Shown one piece after another: positions 24,842 to 33,426 of a stretch of 64,000 nt of DNA. The stretch comes from Shimia sp. SK013. Lineage in GTDB: Bacteria > Pseudomonadota > Alphaproteobacteria > Rhodobacterales > Rhodobacteraceae. The stretch's first letter is position 1; each line of letters opens with the position of its first letter. The stretch lies in the NCBI RefSeq assembly GCF_001292625.1, contig NZ_LAJH01000021.1:62001-126000 (forward strand). Direction: 5' to 3'. The notes under the pieces are model-generated. The model saw only the letters and a program-made list of their open reading frames with translations. It had not been told where the DNA came from and ran no database searches. Made by a program: the position numbers and the translations under genes.

Positions 24842-27127
24842 CTAGGAGGACGGCTCGGTCACCCGGTGCAAATTCAGCAATTCGGACAGGGCACTACGGG
24901 CGTCCATGCTATCGTTCAATAGCGCGCGATTGTGTGTCAGAGTCTGGGTCTCCGCGTCGCTGCCGGTGGTGTCTGCGGCGGCAGATTGCAGCATAGCTTC
25001 AATGCGCTGATAGACCTCGAGATCCAGCGCGCTCAACCCGCTGAGGTCGCCGCCCAACCAGGCCTCAAAGGCGGCGCGTTCGACTTCGCCCATGTCGTGC
25101 AGGATTTCCGCTGCCGCGTGATGATCCCCCGCCATGGAACGCGCCTGAGCGCGCAATGTGTCAGCAGCAGGTCCGGTGACGCTCATCAATTCAGCTTCGG
25201 CACGGCGTGGAAGTTTGTCAGCCAAAGCGATCTTGGCTTTCAGCAAATGCACCTCGGATGTCGCATGTTCTATCGGGAGCGATTGCAGGACGCGTTTGGT
25301 CTGATCGTGAAACCCCAATGAGTAAAACTTCTCCGCCAGCGTTACAGCCGTTTCAGGCACCAGCATGTCAGGATCGATCAGCTTCCGCGCGATGGCGTAG
25401 CTGATGATATCGAAACCTTCGGCCTCAGTGATCAAGGCGTTTGTGACGTCGCTGCGGATTTTTACCGCGACGTCTTTGCCGTCGATTTTTGCGATTTCGG
25501 CCACAACATCAAAAGCCGGATTGAAGTCCTGCGCGAGCATGCGGGCCTGCGCGTGCGCGTTGCGCAAGGCCGGACCCATCATGCCCACCTTATGTTCTAC
25601 GGCCAATGCACTAACGAGCGAAACCGTATCGCTTGGTACGATGGTTCCCTTTGCGACGTGCGAAGCAATCAAATCCACAACAGCGGCCGGCGCCAATGTC
25701 GTGTTTTGAGCGGCCACCTTTTCCAGTTTTTGAACGGCAGCATCAGTCTCGCCCAACTCGGCGTGCAACGCTGCCTGAGCCATATCAAATTCAGGCCCCG
25801 GATCGGTGTTGGTCCGTTCGATCGAGTTGAGAATATAGCTGGCGGCTTCTGTATGGCCTAACTCGACGAACCTGTTACTCAGGATTGGTGCAAGATGTTC
25901 CCGTAAATTCACTGGCAGTCCAGAAAGCGTCTCCAGCGCACTGTCCACCGCCGATTCTCCAGCCAAACGTTGACCGGACAGCGCAGCCCAAAACGCGACA
26001 CCGGAGGCACAGTGGCCTTGGTCGAAAAACGGGTTAAATTTGGTCACCTGACCGGTTTCCACCAATTGCGCCATCGCTGTAAGTACCGGGTCCTTGTCGG
26101 TGTTTGAGATACCGCGCAGGATTTGTTCGGCTTCAGCCCCAAACGTGTGAGCAATGTAAAACTGTGCCAGATTGGTCATCGACTCTGGTGATGTCATGTC
26201 GAATTCACCGACCATACCGGACCGGAGTTTGCCCAATTCGGTTGAGAAGTCGGTTTCTCCAACCCAGCTTTCGATATCGATACGGCTGTCAGCGATGCAT
26301 TCGGATGCGCCGGACTGGCCGGCGAGGACGGCAGCGATTTCTTGTACGGCCACGTCCAACGCGTTGTACGTGGTGACATTCAAAGTGTTCTGTGATCGCC
26401 AGGCTGCATCGCTATTGGCATACGGCGGCGGTGGCATGGCTGTCCGGTCCTGCGAAGGACCCGGACCCTCTTCCAAAGCGAGGATTTCTGGCGCTTGCGC
26501 CTGAAGCAGATTTTGCTCTGTTGCTCGGTTGATTTGATCAATCACTTGTTGAGCGACGCGGCTGATTTTGTCCTGATCGCTTACATAGGAACCGAAACTC
26601 TGTGTTGGATCAGAAAGTTGGGTTGCAGGTTCTTCAACCGGCGCTTGAACAGCGGGTGTTGGCACAGGTGTGGCTTCGGCCCAAGTGTAGCGAAATGGCT
26701 TTTTTTGGTCGGCCGATTCCATCTGCAACAGGAAATTAGCAGGAATGGGCGCGACGTCTTCTTCGTTGGTTGAATCGCGGATGTCCACGATCACGTGCCG
26801 GTCGTTGTACCAGGCGCTTGAAACCTCGCAATCACAGGCCAGCTGCAATTCGATTTCACCCGAGTCGGGCTTTGCTACTAGGTTGCTTAGCCGCGTGCGC
26901 GGGATACGCTCAAAAATGCCATCCAAGTCAAAGCTGAAATCGTCGCCTTCGACTTTAAACGTATAAATGCGACCCGAGCCAGTTACATGCCATTGCGTGT
27001 CCGCCGAAGGCAAGGTGGCCACGAGGCGTGTGAACCCTGAGTGCTCTCCTGACTGAAACAGCACAGGCTCTGCTGACACTGAAGACGCCAGAGCCAAAAC
27101 CGATATAGCAAGCCAGCGATGGGTCAT
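24842..27127 (-). CDS. Large periplasmic AMIN/helical-repeat protein beside motA
   Basis: A 761-residue exported protein. A signal peptide (MTHRWLAISVLALASSVSAE) leads into an AMIN-like beta domain at about residues 25-115 (HSGFTRLVATLP, YNDRHVIVDIRD), a type that often binds peptidoglycan. A Pro/Gln-rich linker runs to about 250, and the rest is helical TPR-like repeat sequence. It is not recognised as a named protein. It overlaps motA by four bases and travels with a motE-like gene. In Sinorhizobium, MotE is the chaperone of the periplasmic motility protein MotC, so this may be its functional counterpart. That is inference. Confidence 0.6.
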   Translation of the reverse strand: MTHRWLAISVLALASSVSAEPVLFQSGEHSGFTRLVATLPSADTQWHVTGSGRIYTFKVEGDDFSFDLDGIFERIPRTRLSNLVAKPDSGEIELQLACDCEVSSAWYNDRHVIVDIRDSTNEEDVAPIPANFLLQMESADQKKPFRYTWAEATPVPTPAVQAPVEEPATQLSDPTQSFGSYVSDQDKISRVAQQVIDQINRATEQNLLQAQAPEILALEEGPGPSQDRTAMPPPPYANSDAAWRSQNTLNVTTYNALDVAVQEIAAVLAGQSGASECIADSRIDIESWVGETDFSTELGKLRSGMVGEFDMTSPESMTNLAQFYIAHTFGAEAEQILRGISNTDKDPVLTAMAQLVETGQVTKFNPFFDQGHCASGVAFWAALSGQRLAGESAVDSALETLSGLPVNLREHLAPILSNRFVELGHTEAASYILNSIERTNTDPGPEFDMAQAALHAELGETDAAVQKLEKVAAQNTTLAPAAVVDLIASHVAKGTIVPSDTVSLVSALAVEHKVGMMGPALRNAHAQARMLAQDFNPAFDVVAEIAKIDGKDVAVKIRSDVTNALITEAEGFDIISYAIARKLIDPDMLVPETAVTLAEKFYSLGFHDQTKRVLQSLPIEHATSEVHLLKAKIALADKLPRRAEAELMSVTGPAADTLRAQARSMAGDHHAAAEILHDMGEVERAAFEAWLGGDLSGLSALDLEVYQRIEAMLQSAAADTTGSDAETQTLTHNRALLNDSMDARSALSELLNLHRVTEPSS

Positions 27128-27993
27128 GCGGCCTCCTTCTTCAGTGACTTGATGGCTTCTTCAAGTTCGCTAAAACTGGGGCGGTGATGGGCCGGGGTGT
27201 TCTGGCGTCCCACCTCGATACAGATGTTCGGAGAGTGTTGATGCAGATTTGCGACCAAAACCTCGCGAATGAGCTTGTAAAAATGCGCATCCTCTTCAAC
27301 CACACTTTGGATTTTGGTGGCAAAAGGACCGACGAGACCATAGGCGAGGAAAACGCCAAGAAAGGTCCCGACCAACGCGCTGCCGATCATTTTGCCAAGA
27401 ATTTCTGGCGGCTGATCGATAGAGGCCATGGTCTTGATCACACCCAGAACAGCCGCAACAATCCCCAGTGCGGGTAACGCATCCGCAACGGTCTGCAGCG
27501 CGTGGGACGAGTGAGCCATATCGTGAATATGCGCATCGATCCGTTTTTCAAGAACCTCTTCGACCTGCATCGGATCATCGTAGTTCATAGAGGCCGAGCG
27601 CAATGTGTCCGCGATAAGGGCAATCGCCTCTTTGTCGGCGAGGATTTTTGGGTATTTGGAAAAGATATCTGACGTATCGGGCGCTTCGATGTGCTCCTCG
27701 ATTGCGACCGGATTCTTTCGCGCCAATTTGATGAGTTCGAACATCAGACACAGCAAATCTTGATAATCTGCCTCCTTCCAATGGGTGCCTTTAAACACCT
27801 TGGCCATGTCCTTGAGTGTGTGTTTGACCACCGCGCCCGAGTTGGACACCAAGAAAGCGCCAACAGCGGAGCCGCCGATGATCATCATTTCCAGAGGAAG
27901 TGCCTTCATGATGATTCCCAAATCGCCGCCTGCCAAAAGGAAGCCGCCGAAAATCATCACAAATACGACAATGATGCCAATGATACCAAGCAC
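27124..27993 (-). CDS. motA: Flagellar motor stator protein MotA
   Basis: A 289-residue stator subunit with four membrane segments: two near the N-terminus (GIIGIIVVFVMIFGGFLLAG, MMIIGGSAVGAFLVSN) and two at about 170-230 (ALPALGIVAAVLGVIKTMAS, GTFLGVFLAYGLVGPF). The cytoplasmic loop carries the charged residues that touch the rotor. The start is a GTG at 27993 with GGAG eight bases upstream; the 13 earlier codons are not MotA-like. motB is about 10 kb away at the other end of the locus. Confidence 0.95.
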   Translation of the reverse strand: MLGIIGIIVVFVMIFGGFLLAGGDLGIIMKALPLEMMIIGGSAVGAFLVSNSGAVVKHTLKDMAKVFKGTHWKEADYQDLLCLMFELIKLARKNPVAIEEHIEAPDTSDIFSKYPKILADKEAIALIADTLRSASMNYDDPMQVEEVLEKRIDAHIHDMAHSSHALQTVADALPALGIVAAVLGVIKTMASIDQPPEILGKMIGSALVGTFLGVFLAYGLVGPFATKIQSVVEEDAHFYKLIREVLVANLHQHSPNICIEVGRQNTPAHHRPSFSELEEAIKSLKKEAA

Positions 27994-28049
27994 GCTGGTG
28001 TCTCCTGTATTTCTTATCCACGCACAAACCACACAGTGGTTAAGACTTA

Positions 28050-28694
28050 TTATTCCGTGGGCACGTTTGCGTTTCGACCGGCAAGAACCACGCTAATTGT
28101 ATAGGCGGCATGCGGGCTCAGCCCGGCCATGACACCGGCGGCCGAATTGGGGTTCATGCGGGCGATAAAACCGGCGGCAAAGTCGGGGTCCATTTCTTCA
28201 AACAAGGCCGCGACGTTTTTCGGCTTCATGGTCTCATAGACCCGCGTCAGCCGACTCACGTCGTCGTCTGCGGCGGTTTCTGCCATGGCAATAACGTTGC
28301 GCAGACGGTCTTCGGCGACCTCAAGTTCGGACAGTTTCCGGGTCACCTCTGCATCCGCGACAGACAGCGCCTGCATGCGGTTTCGGATTTCCTCTTCCTG
28401 TTTCGCGATTCGATCTTCGCGCTCATCAAAGGCGGCCATCAGCGGGCGCAGATCTTCAGATTGTTGACATATCTGGGGCGTGGACATCGCCCCCAAAGGA
28501 GACGCGGCGCCAAAATCTTCGCGGGCAATTGCCTCGCTTGCGCCGATGCCGACACGCAAGACGGCCGACGCTACCAGAAACGACGACACGACAAACAAGG
28601 TGCCTCTCGTCGGTCGGGTCTGCGCCTGAGATCTTTTGCGGGCTTGTTTGTCGCCCTGCTTAGATTTTTGTTTGACAGCGGTTTTCTTCGACAT
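28050..28694 (-). CDS. motE: MotE-like periplasmic chaperone
   Basis: A 214-residue protein: basic N-terminus, one membrane anchor (GTLFVVSSFLVASAVLRVGI), a coiled coil (about 90-140) and a C-terminal MgtE-N-like domain (YETMKPKNVAALFEEMDPDF, then ARMNPNSAAGVMAGLSPHAA). This matches MotE, the chaperone for MotC in Sinorhizobium. It lies upstream of motA and the large AMIN/repeat protein. Its client here is probably that protein (inference). Confidence 0.75.
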   Translation of the reverse strand: MSKKTAVKQKSKQGDKQARKRSQAQTRPTRGTLFVVSSFLVASAVLRVGIGASEAIAREDFGAASPLGAMSTPQICQQSEDLRPLMAAFDEREDRIAKQEEEIRNRMQALSVADAEVTRKLSELEVAEDRLRNVIAMAETAADDDVSRLTRVYETMKPKNVAALFEEMDPDFAAGFIARMNPNSAAGVMAGLSPHAAYTISVVLAGRNANVPTE

Positions 28695-28723
28695 CGTGCT
28701 GTCTCCTTTTCTTTTTGCTCAGA

Positions 28724-29275
28724 TCAACTGGCGCGTTTGAACGCCGGTTTCTGTTCGTCGGTTTGGGAATCGCTTTTCTTACCGCGCCGTTTGCGTTGTT
28801 TGCGCCGCTTTGATTTGGGTTTGGGCTGCGGTTTTTCTTCTGCGTCGTCAGAGACGTCCTGTTGCGAGTCGTCTTTCTCAGGCTCGCTTTTCTTAAGTTC
28901 CTCTACCGGAGTGCCAAACTCTTCGTCATCTGAATGGCGAACGAACATCGTTGTTGGTTTTGACGTGCGAAACGCTTTCAGTTCCTCGGGATCTGGAAGG
29001 TCGTGCATCGACGCGAGCAAAAGCTCCATACGTTTGGATGCGCCTTCGGCCCGCTTGGTCAATTCCTGCAGCTGTTTAGAAGAATTTCCTGCGGTTGCTT
29101 GCGCCGATTTCAGCGTGCGTGTCAGGTCATCGACCTGAGTCGACAAGACAGCAACGGCACCGCCAACTCCGGCTTCCAGGTCGTTGAACTTGGCCAGCCG
29201 ACGCGCCAGCACGTAGCAATAGACAGTGGCGCCAAGCGCGCCTGCTACCATCAGGATGTCTGCAATTATACTCAT
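28724..29275 (-). CDS. Membrane-anchored, highly charged flagellar-locus protein
   Basis: A 183-residue protein with one N-terminal membrane helix (IIADILMVAGALGATVYCYV), a helical segment (about 30-95) and a very charged, low-complexity tail rich in Glu, Asp, Lys and Arg (PKPKSKRRKQRKRRGKK). It resembles small proteins listed as DUF6468 in alphaproteobacterial flagellar clusters, but this is from memory. It sits between fliL and motE, so a role near the stator or MS ring is likely. No function is known to me. Confidence 0.55.
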   Translation of the reverse strand: MSIIADILMVAGALGATVYCYVLARRLAKFNDLEAGVGGAVAVLSTQVDDLTRTLKSAQATAGNSSKQLQELTKRAEGASKRMELLLASMHDLPDPEELKAFRTSKPTTMFVRHSDDEEFGTPVEELKKSEPEKDDSQQDVSDDAEEKPQPKPKSKRRKQRKRRGKKSDSQTDEQKPAFKRAS

Positions 29276-29289
29276 CTGGGTTCTCCCGT

Positions 29290-29784
29290 TCAGCTCAGCA
29301 CAAATTCCATGACCAACAGGTCGCTCACGCGTTCTGATCCGGTCACGATTTGTACACGGCGCAACATCTGAGCGCGCAATTTCACTAGCGCGTCAGGCGA
29401 TTCGATATCCTCAGCACTCAACGCGCGCAAATATCCGTTCAGCACGTCGATGATACGCGGCTTCACGCGCTCCACTTCTTCCAGATGCTCGTTTGGCACC
29501 TCCAATTGCGCGGCGAAGCGCAGCAGGTTGGCAGGGCCATCGGACGTTAAAGAAACGATGAAAGGCGCCAAGGCCACATATCCAACGTCAGGAAGTGCAC
29601 TCTTAGAAGTTTCGGCGGTTTCGGATACGGTGGTTTTGGTGGGCTCCGAGCCAAATAGCATGCCGGAGTAAACAGCGAAAAACCCACCGCCACCGCCAAC
29701 CAGCGCAAGCACCAATCCTATGATCAGCGGAAGTTTAGATGCCTTTTTAGGCGTTTCTTCTGTCTCGACGTTTGAGTCGGTCAT
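29290..29784 (-). CDS. fliL: Basal-body protein FliL
   Basis: A 164-residue FliL. There is a short cytoplasmic tail, one membrane helix (LPLIIGLVLALVGGGGGFFA) and a periplasmic stomatin-like domain with FIVSLTSDGPANLLRFAAQL and VLNGYLRALSAEDIESPDAL. It supports the stator-rotor complex. It is the first gene of the minus-strand block running to flhA and is divergent from fliF, with a CtrA-like box between them. Confidence 0.9.
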   Translation of the reverse strand: MTDSNVETEETPKKASKLPLIIGLVLALVGGGGGFFAVYSGMLFGSEPTKTTVSETAETSKSALPDVGYVALAPFIVSLTSDGPANLLRFAAQLEVPNEHLEEVERVKPRIIDVLNGYLRALSAEDIESPDALVKLRAQMLRRVQIVTGSERVSDLLVMEFVLS

Positions 29785-29831
29785 TTCGAGAATCCAAATT
29801 CTTTGTTCTCGTGTTTTTAATCATACACTCA

Positions 29832-29846
29832 CTAACCGATTGTTAA
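29832..29846. promoter_or_regulatory. CtrA-like box between fliL and fliF
   Basis: CTAACCGATTGTTAA fits TTAA-N7-TTAA with one mismatch and also keeps the TAACC part of the extended CtrA consensus. This is the best of the six boxes and lies in the divergent promoter of two large flagellar operons. Confidence 0.5.
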
Positions 29847-29909
29847 GTCGGATGCGTGATGAAGTCTCTGAGCGGCTGGGTAGAAGATCCGGCCCGTCGG
29901 AGAGTGAAC

Positions 29910-31550
29910 GTGACACAAATTCTAAAAACTTGGTCGGGTTTTGATATGCGCCGGAAGGCCTTCATAATCGGTGCAACTGTGGCCGTATTTGCGGCCGTGC
30001 TGATGTTGGCAAAAATCGCGAGCAATCCAAAACTTACTCTTCTTTACAGTGGATTAGAGAGCAGCGCCGCCGGGGATGTTGTGCGCTCTCTCGAGCAACG
30101 TGGCGTCCCCTTTGAGATCCGTGGTGGTTCAATTTTCGTGCCAGGGGCGCAGCGGGACGAGCTGCGGATGACGCTGGCAAGCGAGGGTCTGCCAGCAAAC
30201 ACGACTCAGGGGTACGAACTTCTCGATTCGCTTTCCGGCTTTGGAACAACGTCCCAAATGTTTGACGCCGCTTACTGGCGCGCAAAAGAAGGCGAATTGG
30301 CGCGCACGATCGTAGGCGGCCCGTTGATCAGCAAAGCACGCGTGCACATTGCCAACGCCGGCTCAAATCCGTTTCAACGGTCCGTCAAGTCAACGGCAAG
30401 CGTGACGGTCACGGCAAACGGCGGTACACTTCCGCAGAAACATGCGCAGGCCTTACGGTTCCTTGTTGCCTCGGCGGTTGCTGGGCTGTCTCCCGAAAAT
30501 GTAGCAGTGATCGATGGCAATGGTGGCCTGATCGGCGCGCTTGAAGAAACCAAAAGTTCAAACGGCGAAGACCGCGCGGATTCGATGCGCGCCTCCGTGC
30601 AGCGCTTGCTCGAAGCGCGCGTGGGAGCGGGCAATGCCGTGGTAGAAGTCAGCCTTGATACGGTGACCGAGACGGAATCCATCGTAGAGCGCACTTTTGA
30701 TCCCTCCAGCCGGGTCGCAATCAGCACAGAAACAGAAGAACGCAGCACTGATTCCCAAAACTCCGAAGGGCAGGTCACTGTTGCTTCCAATTTGCCGGAC
30801 GGCGACGCCAATGACGCGTCCGGTTCCTCAAACCAGAACCGTGAGACCCGTGAACGGGTGAATTACGAAGTATCCGAGACGCAACGCGAAGTGGTGCGCC
30901 AACCGGGAAGCATTCGACGCCTGACTGTGGCTGTTTTGATCAATGGAACGCCGCAGCTTGATGAGGCCGGAAATCAGGTAATTGTGCCGCGACCGGACAC
31001 CGAGCTCGACGGCATGCGTGAACTTGTGGCCTCTGCTGTCGGTTTCGACGAGGCACGGGGCGACGTGATCACTCTGAAATCTATGAACTTCCAACCGATC
31101 AACCCAATGGGGACAGCCGCCGAAAGCTCGATGCTCAGCGGCATGCAGCTTGATGTTATGTCGATAATTCAAATGGTGATTTTGGGTGTCGTGGCTTTGG
31201 GTCTCGGTTTGTTTGTGGTGCGGCCATTGCTTGCATCTCAGGGTGGCGATGCAGGTGGCTCGGCGCTGGACGGCTCACCGGCCATGTTGCCCGCTCTTGA
31301 AGGCGGCGGCGACTTTGCTGCTTTGCCTGGGCTGGGCGGAGATTTGCCGGCCATGGGCGATGTCGGATTTCCAATGGCGCCCGCATTTGACGGTGGCGAC
31401 TTGGGTGGTTTGCCTGCGATCGGCGGTGCGGATTCGCCCGAAGGTGATGCGGTAGAGAGGTTGCGCTCTCTTATCAGCGATCGCCAAGAAGAAACCGTAG
31501 AAATCTTGCGCAGTTGGCTTGAAGACGGTCGGCAGGAAAAATCCAGATGA
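29910..31550 (+). CDS. fliF: MS-ring protein FliF
   Basis: About 546 residues. Two membrane helices (AFIIGATVAVFAAVLMLA near the N-terminus and MSIIQMVILGVVALGLGLFV near 430) enclose the periplasmic ring-building domains (LTLLYSGLESSAAGDVVRSL, AAYWRAKEGELARTIVGG). The C-terminal tail VERLRSLISDRQEETVEILR is the part that normally holds FliG. The GTG at 29910 has GGAG seven bases upstream and gives a family-like N-terminus; the frame is open to an ATG at 29856. It overlaps fliH by four bases. Confidence 0.93.
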   Translation: MTQILKTWSGFDMRRKAFIIGATVAVFAAVLMLAKIASNPKLTLLYSGLESSAAGDVVRSLEQRGVPFEIRGGSIFVPGAQRDELRMTLASEGLPANTTQGYELLDSLSGFGTTSQMFDAAYWRAKEGELARTIVGGPLISKARVHIANAGSNPFQRSVKSTASVTVTANGGTLPQKHAQALRFLVASAVAGLSPENVAVIDGNGGLIGALEETKSSNGEDRADSMRASVQRLLEARVGAGNAVVEVSLDTVTETESIVERTFDPSSRVAISTETEERSTDSQNSEGQVTVASNLPDGDANDASGSSNQNRETRERVNYEVSETQREVVRQPGSIRRLTVAVLINGTPQLDEAGNQVIVPRPDTELDGMRELVASAVGFDEARGDVITLKSMNFQPINPMGTAAESSMLSGMQLDVMSIIQMVILGVVALGLGLFVVRPLLASQGGDAGGSALDGSPAMLPALEGGGDFAALPGLGGDLPAMGDVGFPMAPAFDGGDLGGLPAIGGADSPEGDAVERLRSLISDRQEETVEILRSWLEDGRQEKSR

Positions 31551-32143
31551 GTATTTCACACCTGTTAGAGGATTTCGGCCGAAGTGCAGAGATTGCAACT
31601 ACATCTGCTGCGCCTGTGACTGCGAGCGAGGAATCGCTGCTGGATAGTTATGAAACTGGCTACAAAGCGGGGTGGGAAGACGCCACCAAAGCGCGTGACG
31701 ATGCGCATAGTTCAATCAGTGAAACTCTGGCTGCTAACCTTCAGGATTTGTCCTTCACCTATCACGAAGCCCACAGTTCTGTGCTCAGCGAGATCGCGCC
31801 GATGGTGGAAAAGGCGATCATGACCGTTTTGCCGGAGATCGCCCGTAAATCCGTTGGCGCCGTTGTGGTCGAGGAACTGCGCCAGATCATCCAAACGCAC
31901 GGTGCCACGCAGGTCAATCTTGTGACTTCGCCAGACGATCACGAAACGGTCGCCGCGATGTTGCCGGAGGATCTGCAATTCCCGGTGGTGATGACAACAG
32001 ATCCCGACTTGGCTTCTGGCCAGGCTCAATTTGAATTTGACACGCGTGAGCGCGAAGTCGACCTGTCGGAGGTGCTTGGCGCCGTCGAGCAGGCGTTTTC
32101 TGCGTTCACGCATGAAACCCGCAAGGAGGCCCAGAATGGCTGA
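31547..32143 (+). CDS. fliH: Flagellar assembly protein FliH
   Basis: A 198-residue protein. The N-terminal half is helical (YETGYKAGWEDATKARDDAH) and the C-terminal half is V-ATPase E-subunit-like (APMVEKAIMTVLPEIARKSV). It holds FliI inactive and docks it through FliN. Overlaps with fliF (ATGA) and fliN (eight bases) show coupling. The sequence is divergent, as FliH usually is; position makes the call firm. Confidence 0.8.
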   Translation: MSISHLLEDFGRSAEIATTSAAPVTASEESLLDSYETGYKAGWEDATKARDDAHSSISETLAANLQDLSFTYHEAHSSVLSEIAPMVEKAIMTVLPEIARKSVGAVVVEELRQIIQTHGATQVNLVTSPDDHETVAAMLPEDLQFPVVMTTDPDLASGQAQFEFDTREREVDLSEVLGAVEQAFSAFTHETRKEAQNG

Positions 32144-32417
32144 CGCAATGAAACCCGATGCAAGCAACCCGTTTACATCGGTACCGGTGGAAATCACCAT
32201 CTCCGTGGGCAAAGCCCGCCCTGCAATTTCTGACTTGTTGAAACTCGGCCAGAACTCGGTTTTGCAACTGGATCGCCGCGTGGATGACCCGGTCGAACTG
32301 TACATTGGTGACAAGATGATCGGTCGCGGTCAGCTTGAAGAGGTCGAGGGCGCGCCGGATGGTCAATTGGCCGTACGCCTGACCGAACTCGCAGACATGC
32401 AGGCCGGTCTGGGATGA
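32136..32417 (+). CDS. fliN: Flagellar switch protein FliN
   Basis: A 93-residue C-ring subunit made only of the SpoA/FliN domain: VPVEITISVGKARPAISDLL, then DDPVELYIGDKMIGRGQLEE. The ATG at 32136 has AAGGAGG upstream; the frame is open further back inside fliH. It is the only switch-complex protein found in the window. Confidence 0.92.
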   Translation: MADAMKPDASNPFTSVPVEITISVGKARPAISDLLKLGQNSVLQLDRRVDDPVELYIGDKMIGRGQLEEVEGAPDGQLAVRLTELADMQAGLG

Positions 32418-33151
32418 GACGGGCGGTCATACTGGCCGTCGCCACAATCTTGTTTCTCGGCTTTGCGGCCGATCCGGCGATGGCCCAGGACACCTCGCTT
32501 GCGTCCAGTCTTGAGGGCTCTCTGACGACGCGCAGCATTCAGCTTTTCCTGTTGCTCACGGTGCTGTCTTTGGCGCCGGGCATCGCGATCATGGTGACCT
32601 GCTTCCCTTTTCTTATCACGGTGCTTTCTATCCTGCGCCAGGGCCTCGGGCTACAAGCTTCGCCGCCCAACATGTTGCTGGTGTCGCTGGCTATGTTCCT
32701 CACGTATTTTGTGATGGAACCTGTTTTTGTTGCGGCGTGGACCGAAGGCGTGACGCCCTTGTTGGCCGAAGAAATCAGTGCGGAAGTCGCTTTTGAGCGT
32801 ACGGTCGGGCCGTTTCGCATGTTCATGTCCAACCGTATGGATCCGGACACCTACCTTGCGCTGGCGGCTTTGCGCCCTGATGCGGCCGCGACCCTGCCGG
32901 GGCCGGATGCGCCTTTGTCGGTGCTGGTTCCAAGTTTCATGCTGTCGGAGATGGCCCGCGCGTTTCAAATCGGCTTTTTGGTTTTCCTCCCGTTCCTGAT
33001 TATCGACCTCGTTGTTGCTGCGGTTCTGATGTCGATGGGTATGATGATGGTTCCGCCTGCAATTGTGTCCCTGCCGTTCAAGCTCAGCTTCTTCGTGCTG
33101 GCAGACGGCTGGAGCCTGATCGCGGGCGCGCTGGTACGCAGTTACATGTGA
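32414..33151 (+). CDS. fliP: Export gate protein FliP
   Basis: A 245-residue protein with signal sequence and four hydrophobic segments. Blocks are TVLSLAPGIAIMVTCFPFLI, SPPNMLLVSLAMFLTYFVM and LVVAAVLMSMGMMMVPPAIV. It is the main part of the export pore. Coupled to fliN by ATGA. A terminator follows. Confidence 0.96.
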   Translation: MRRAVILAVATILFLGFAADPAMAQDTSLASSLEGSLTTRSIQLFLLLTVLSLAPGIAIMVTCFPFLITVLSILRQGLGLQASPPNMLLVSLAMFLTYFVMEPVFVAAWTEGVTPLLAEEISAEVAFERTVGPFRMFMSNRMDPDTYLALAALRPDAAATLPGPDAPLSVLVPSFMLSEMARAFQIGFLVFLPFLIIDLVVAAVLMSMGMMMVPPAIVSLPFKLSFFVLADGWSLIAGALVRSYM

Positions 33152-33178
33152 AGACGGATCCATTGTGTACCGTCTACT

Positions 33179-33204
33179 AAAGCGGCTCCGCGGGGCCGCT
33201 TTTT
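33179..33204 (+). terminator. Terminator of fliF-fliH-fliN-fliP
   Basis: AAAGCGGC (33179-33186) and GCCGCTTT (33195-33202) with a T-run, 27 bases after fliP. Confidence 0.9.
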
Positions 33205-33357
33205 CTATGAATATACCCTCAGCAGCATTTCATGCGACAGCCCGCCTTGATGCGATGGAAACGCCTCGCAGACGCCGGTTTGCAGTCTGGCAACCCTGTC
33301 CCTGTGTCGCGACGCATTCTTGACCAACGCCCGATCTATATCTGGCCATCTGACAAT

Positions 33358-33389
33358 CAAAAAGGGCGGCGCCATCTCTGGCACCGCCC
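33358..33389 (-). terminator. Terminator of flgE-flgK-flgL-flgI
   Basis: On the minus strand GGGCGGTGCCA and GGCGCCGCCC pair and are followed by TTTTTG, 37 bases after the flgI stop. The 153 bases between this and the fliP terminator hold nothing recognisable. Confidence 0.9.
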
Positions 33390-33426
33390 ATCTGAAAACT
33401 CTCCAGACATCAGATAAAGTGCGAAG

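Noticed and set aside
28110-29138. 342-codon open frame on the plus strand across motE and the charged protein
   Set aside because: Shadow of GC-rich minus-strand genes; its Cys/Phe/Arg-rich sequence fits no protein.
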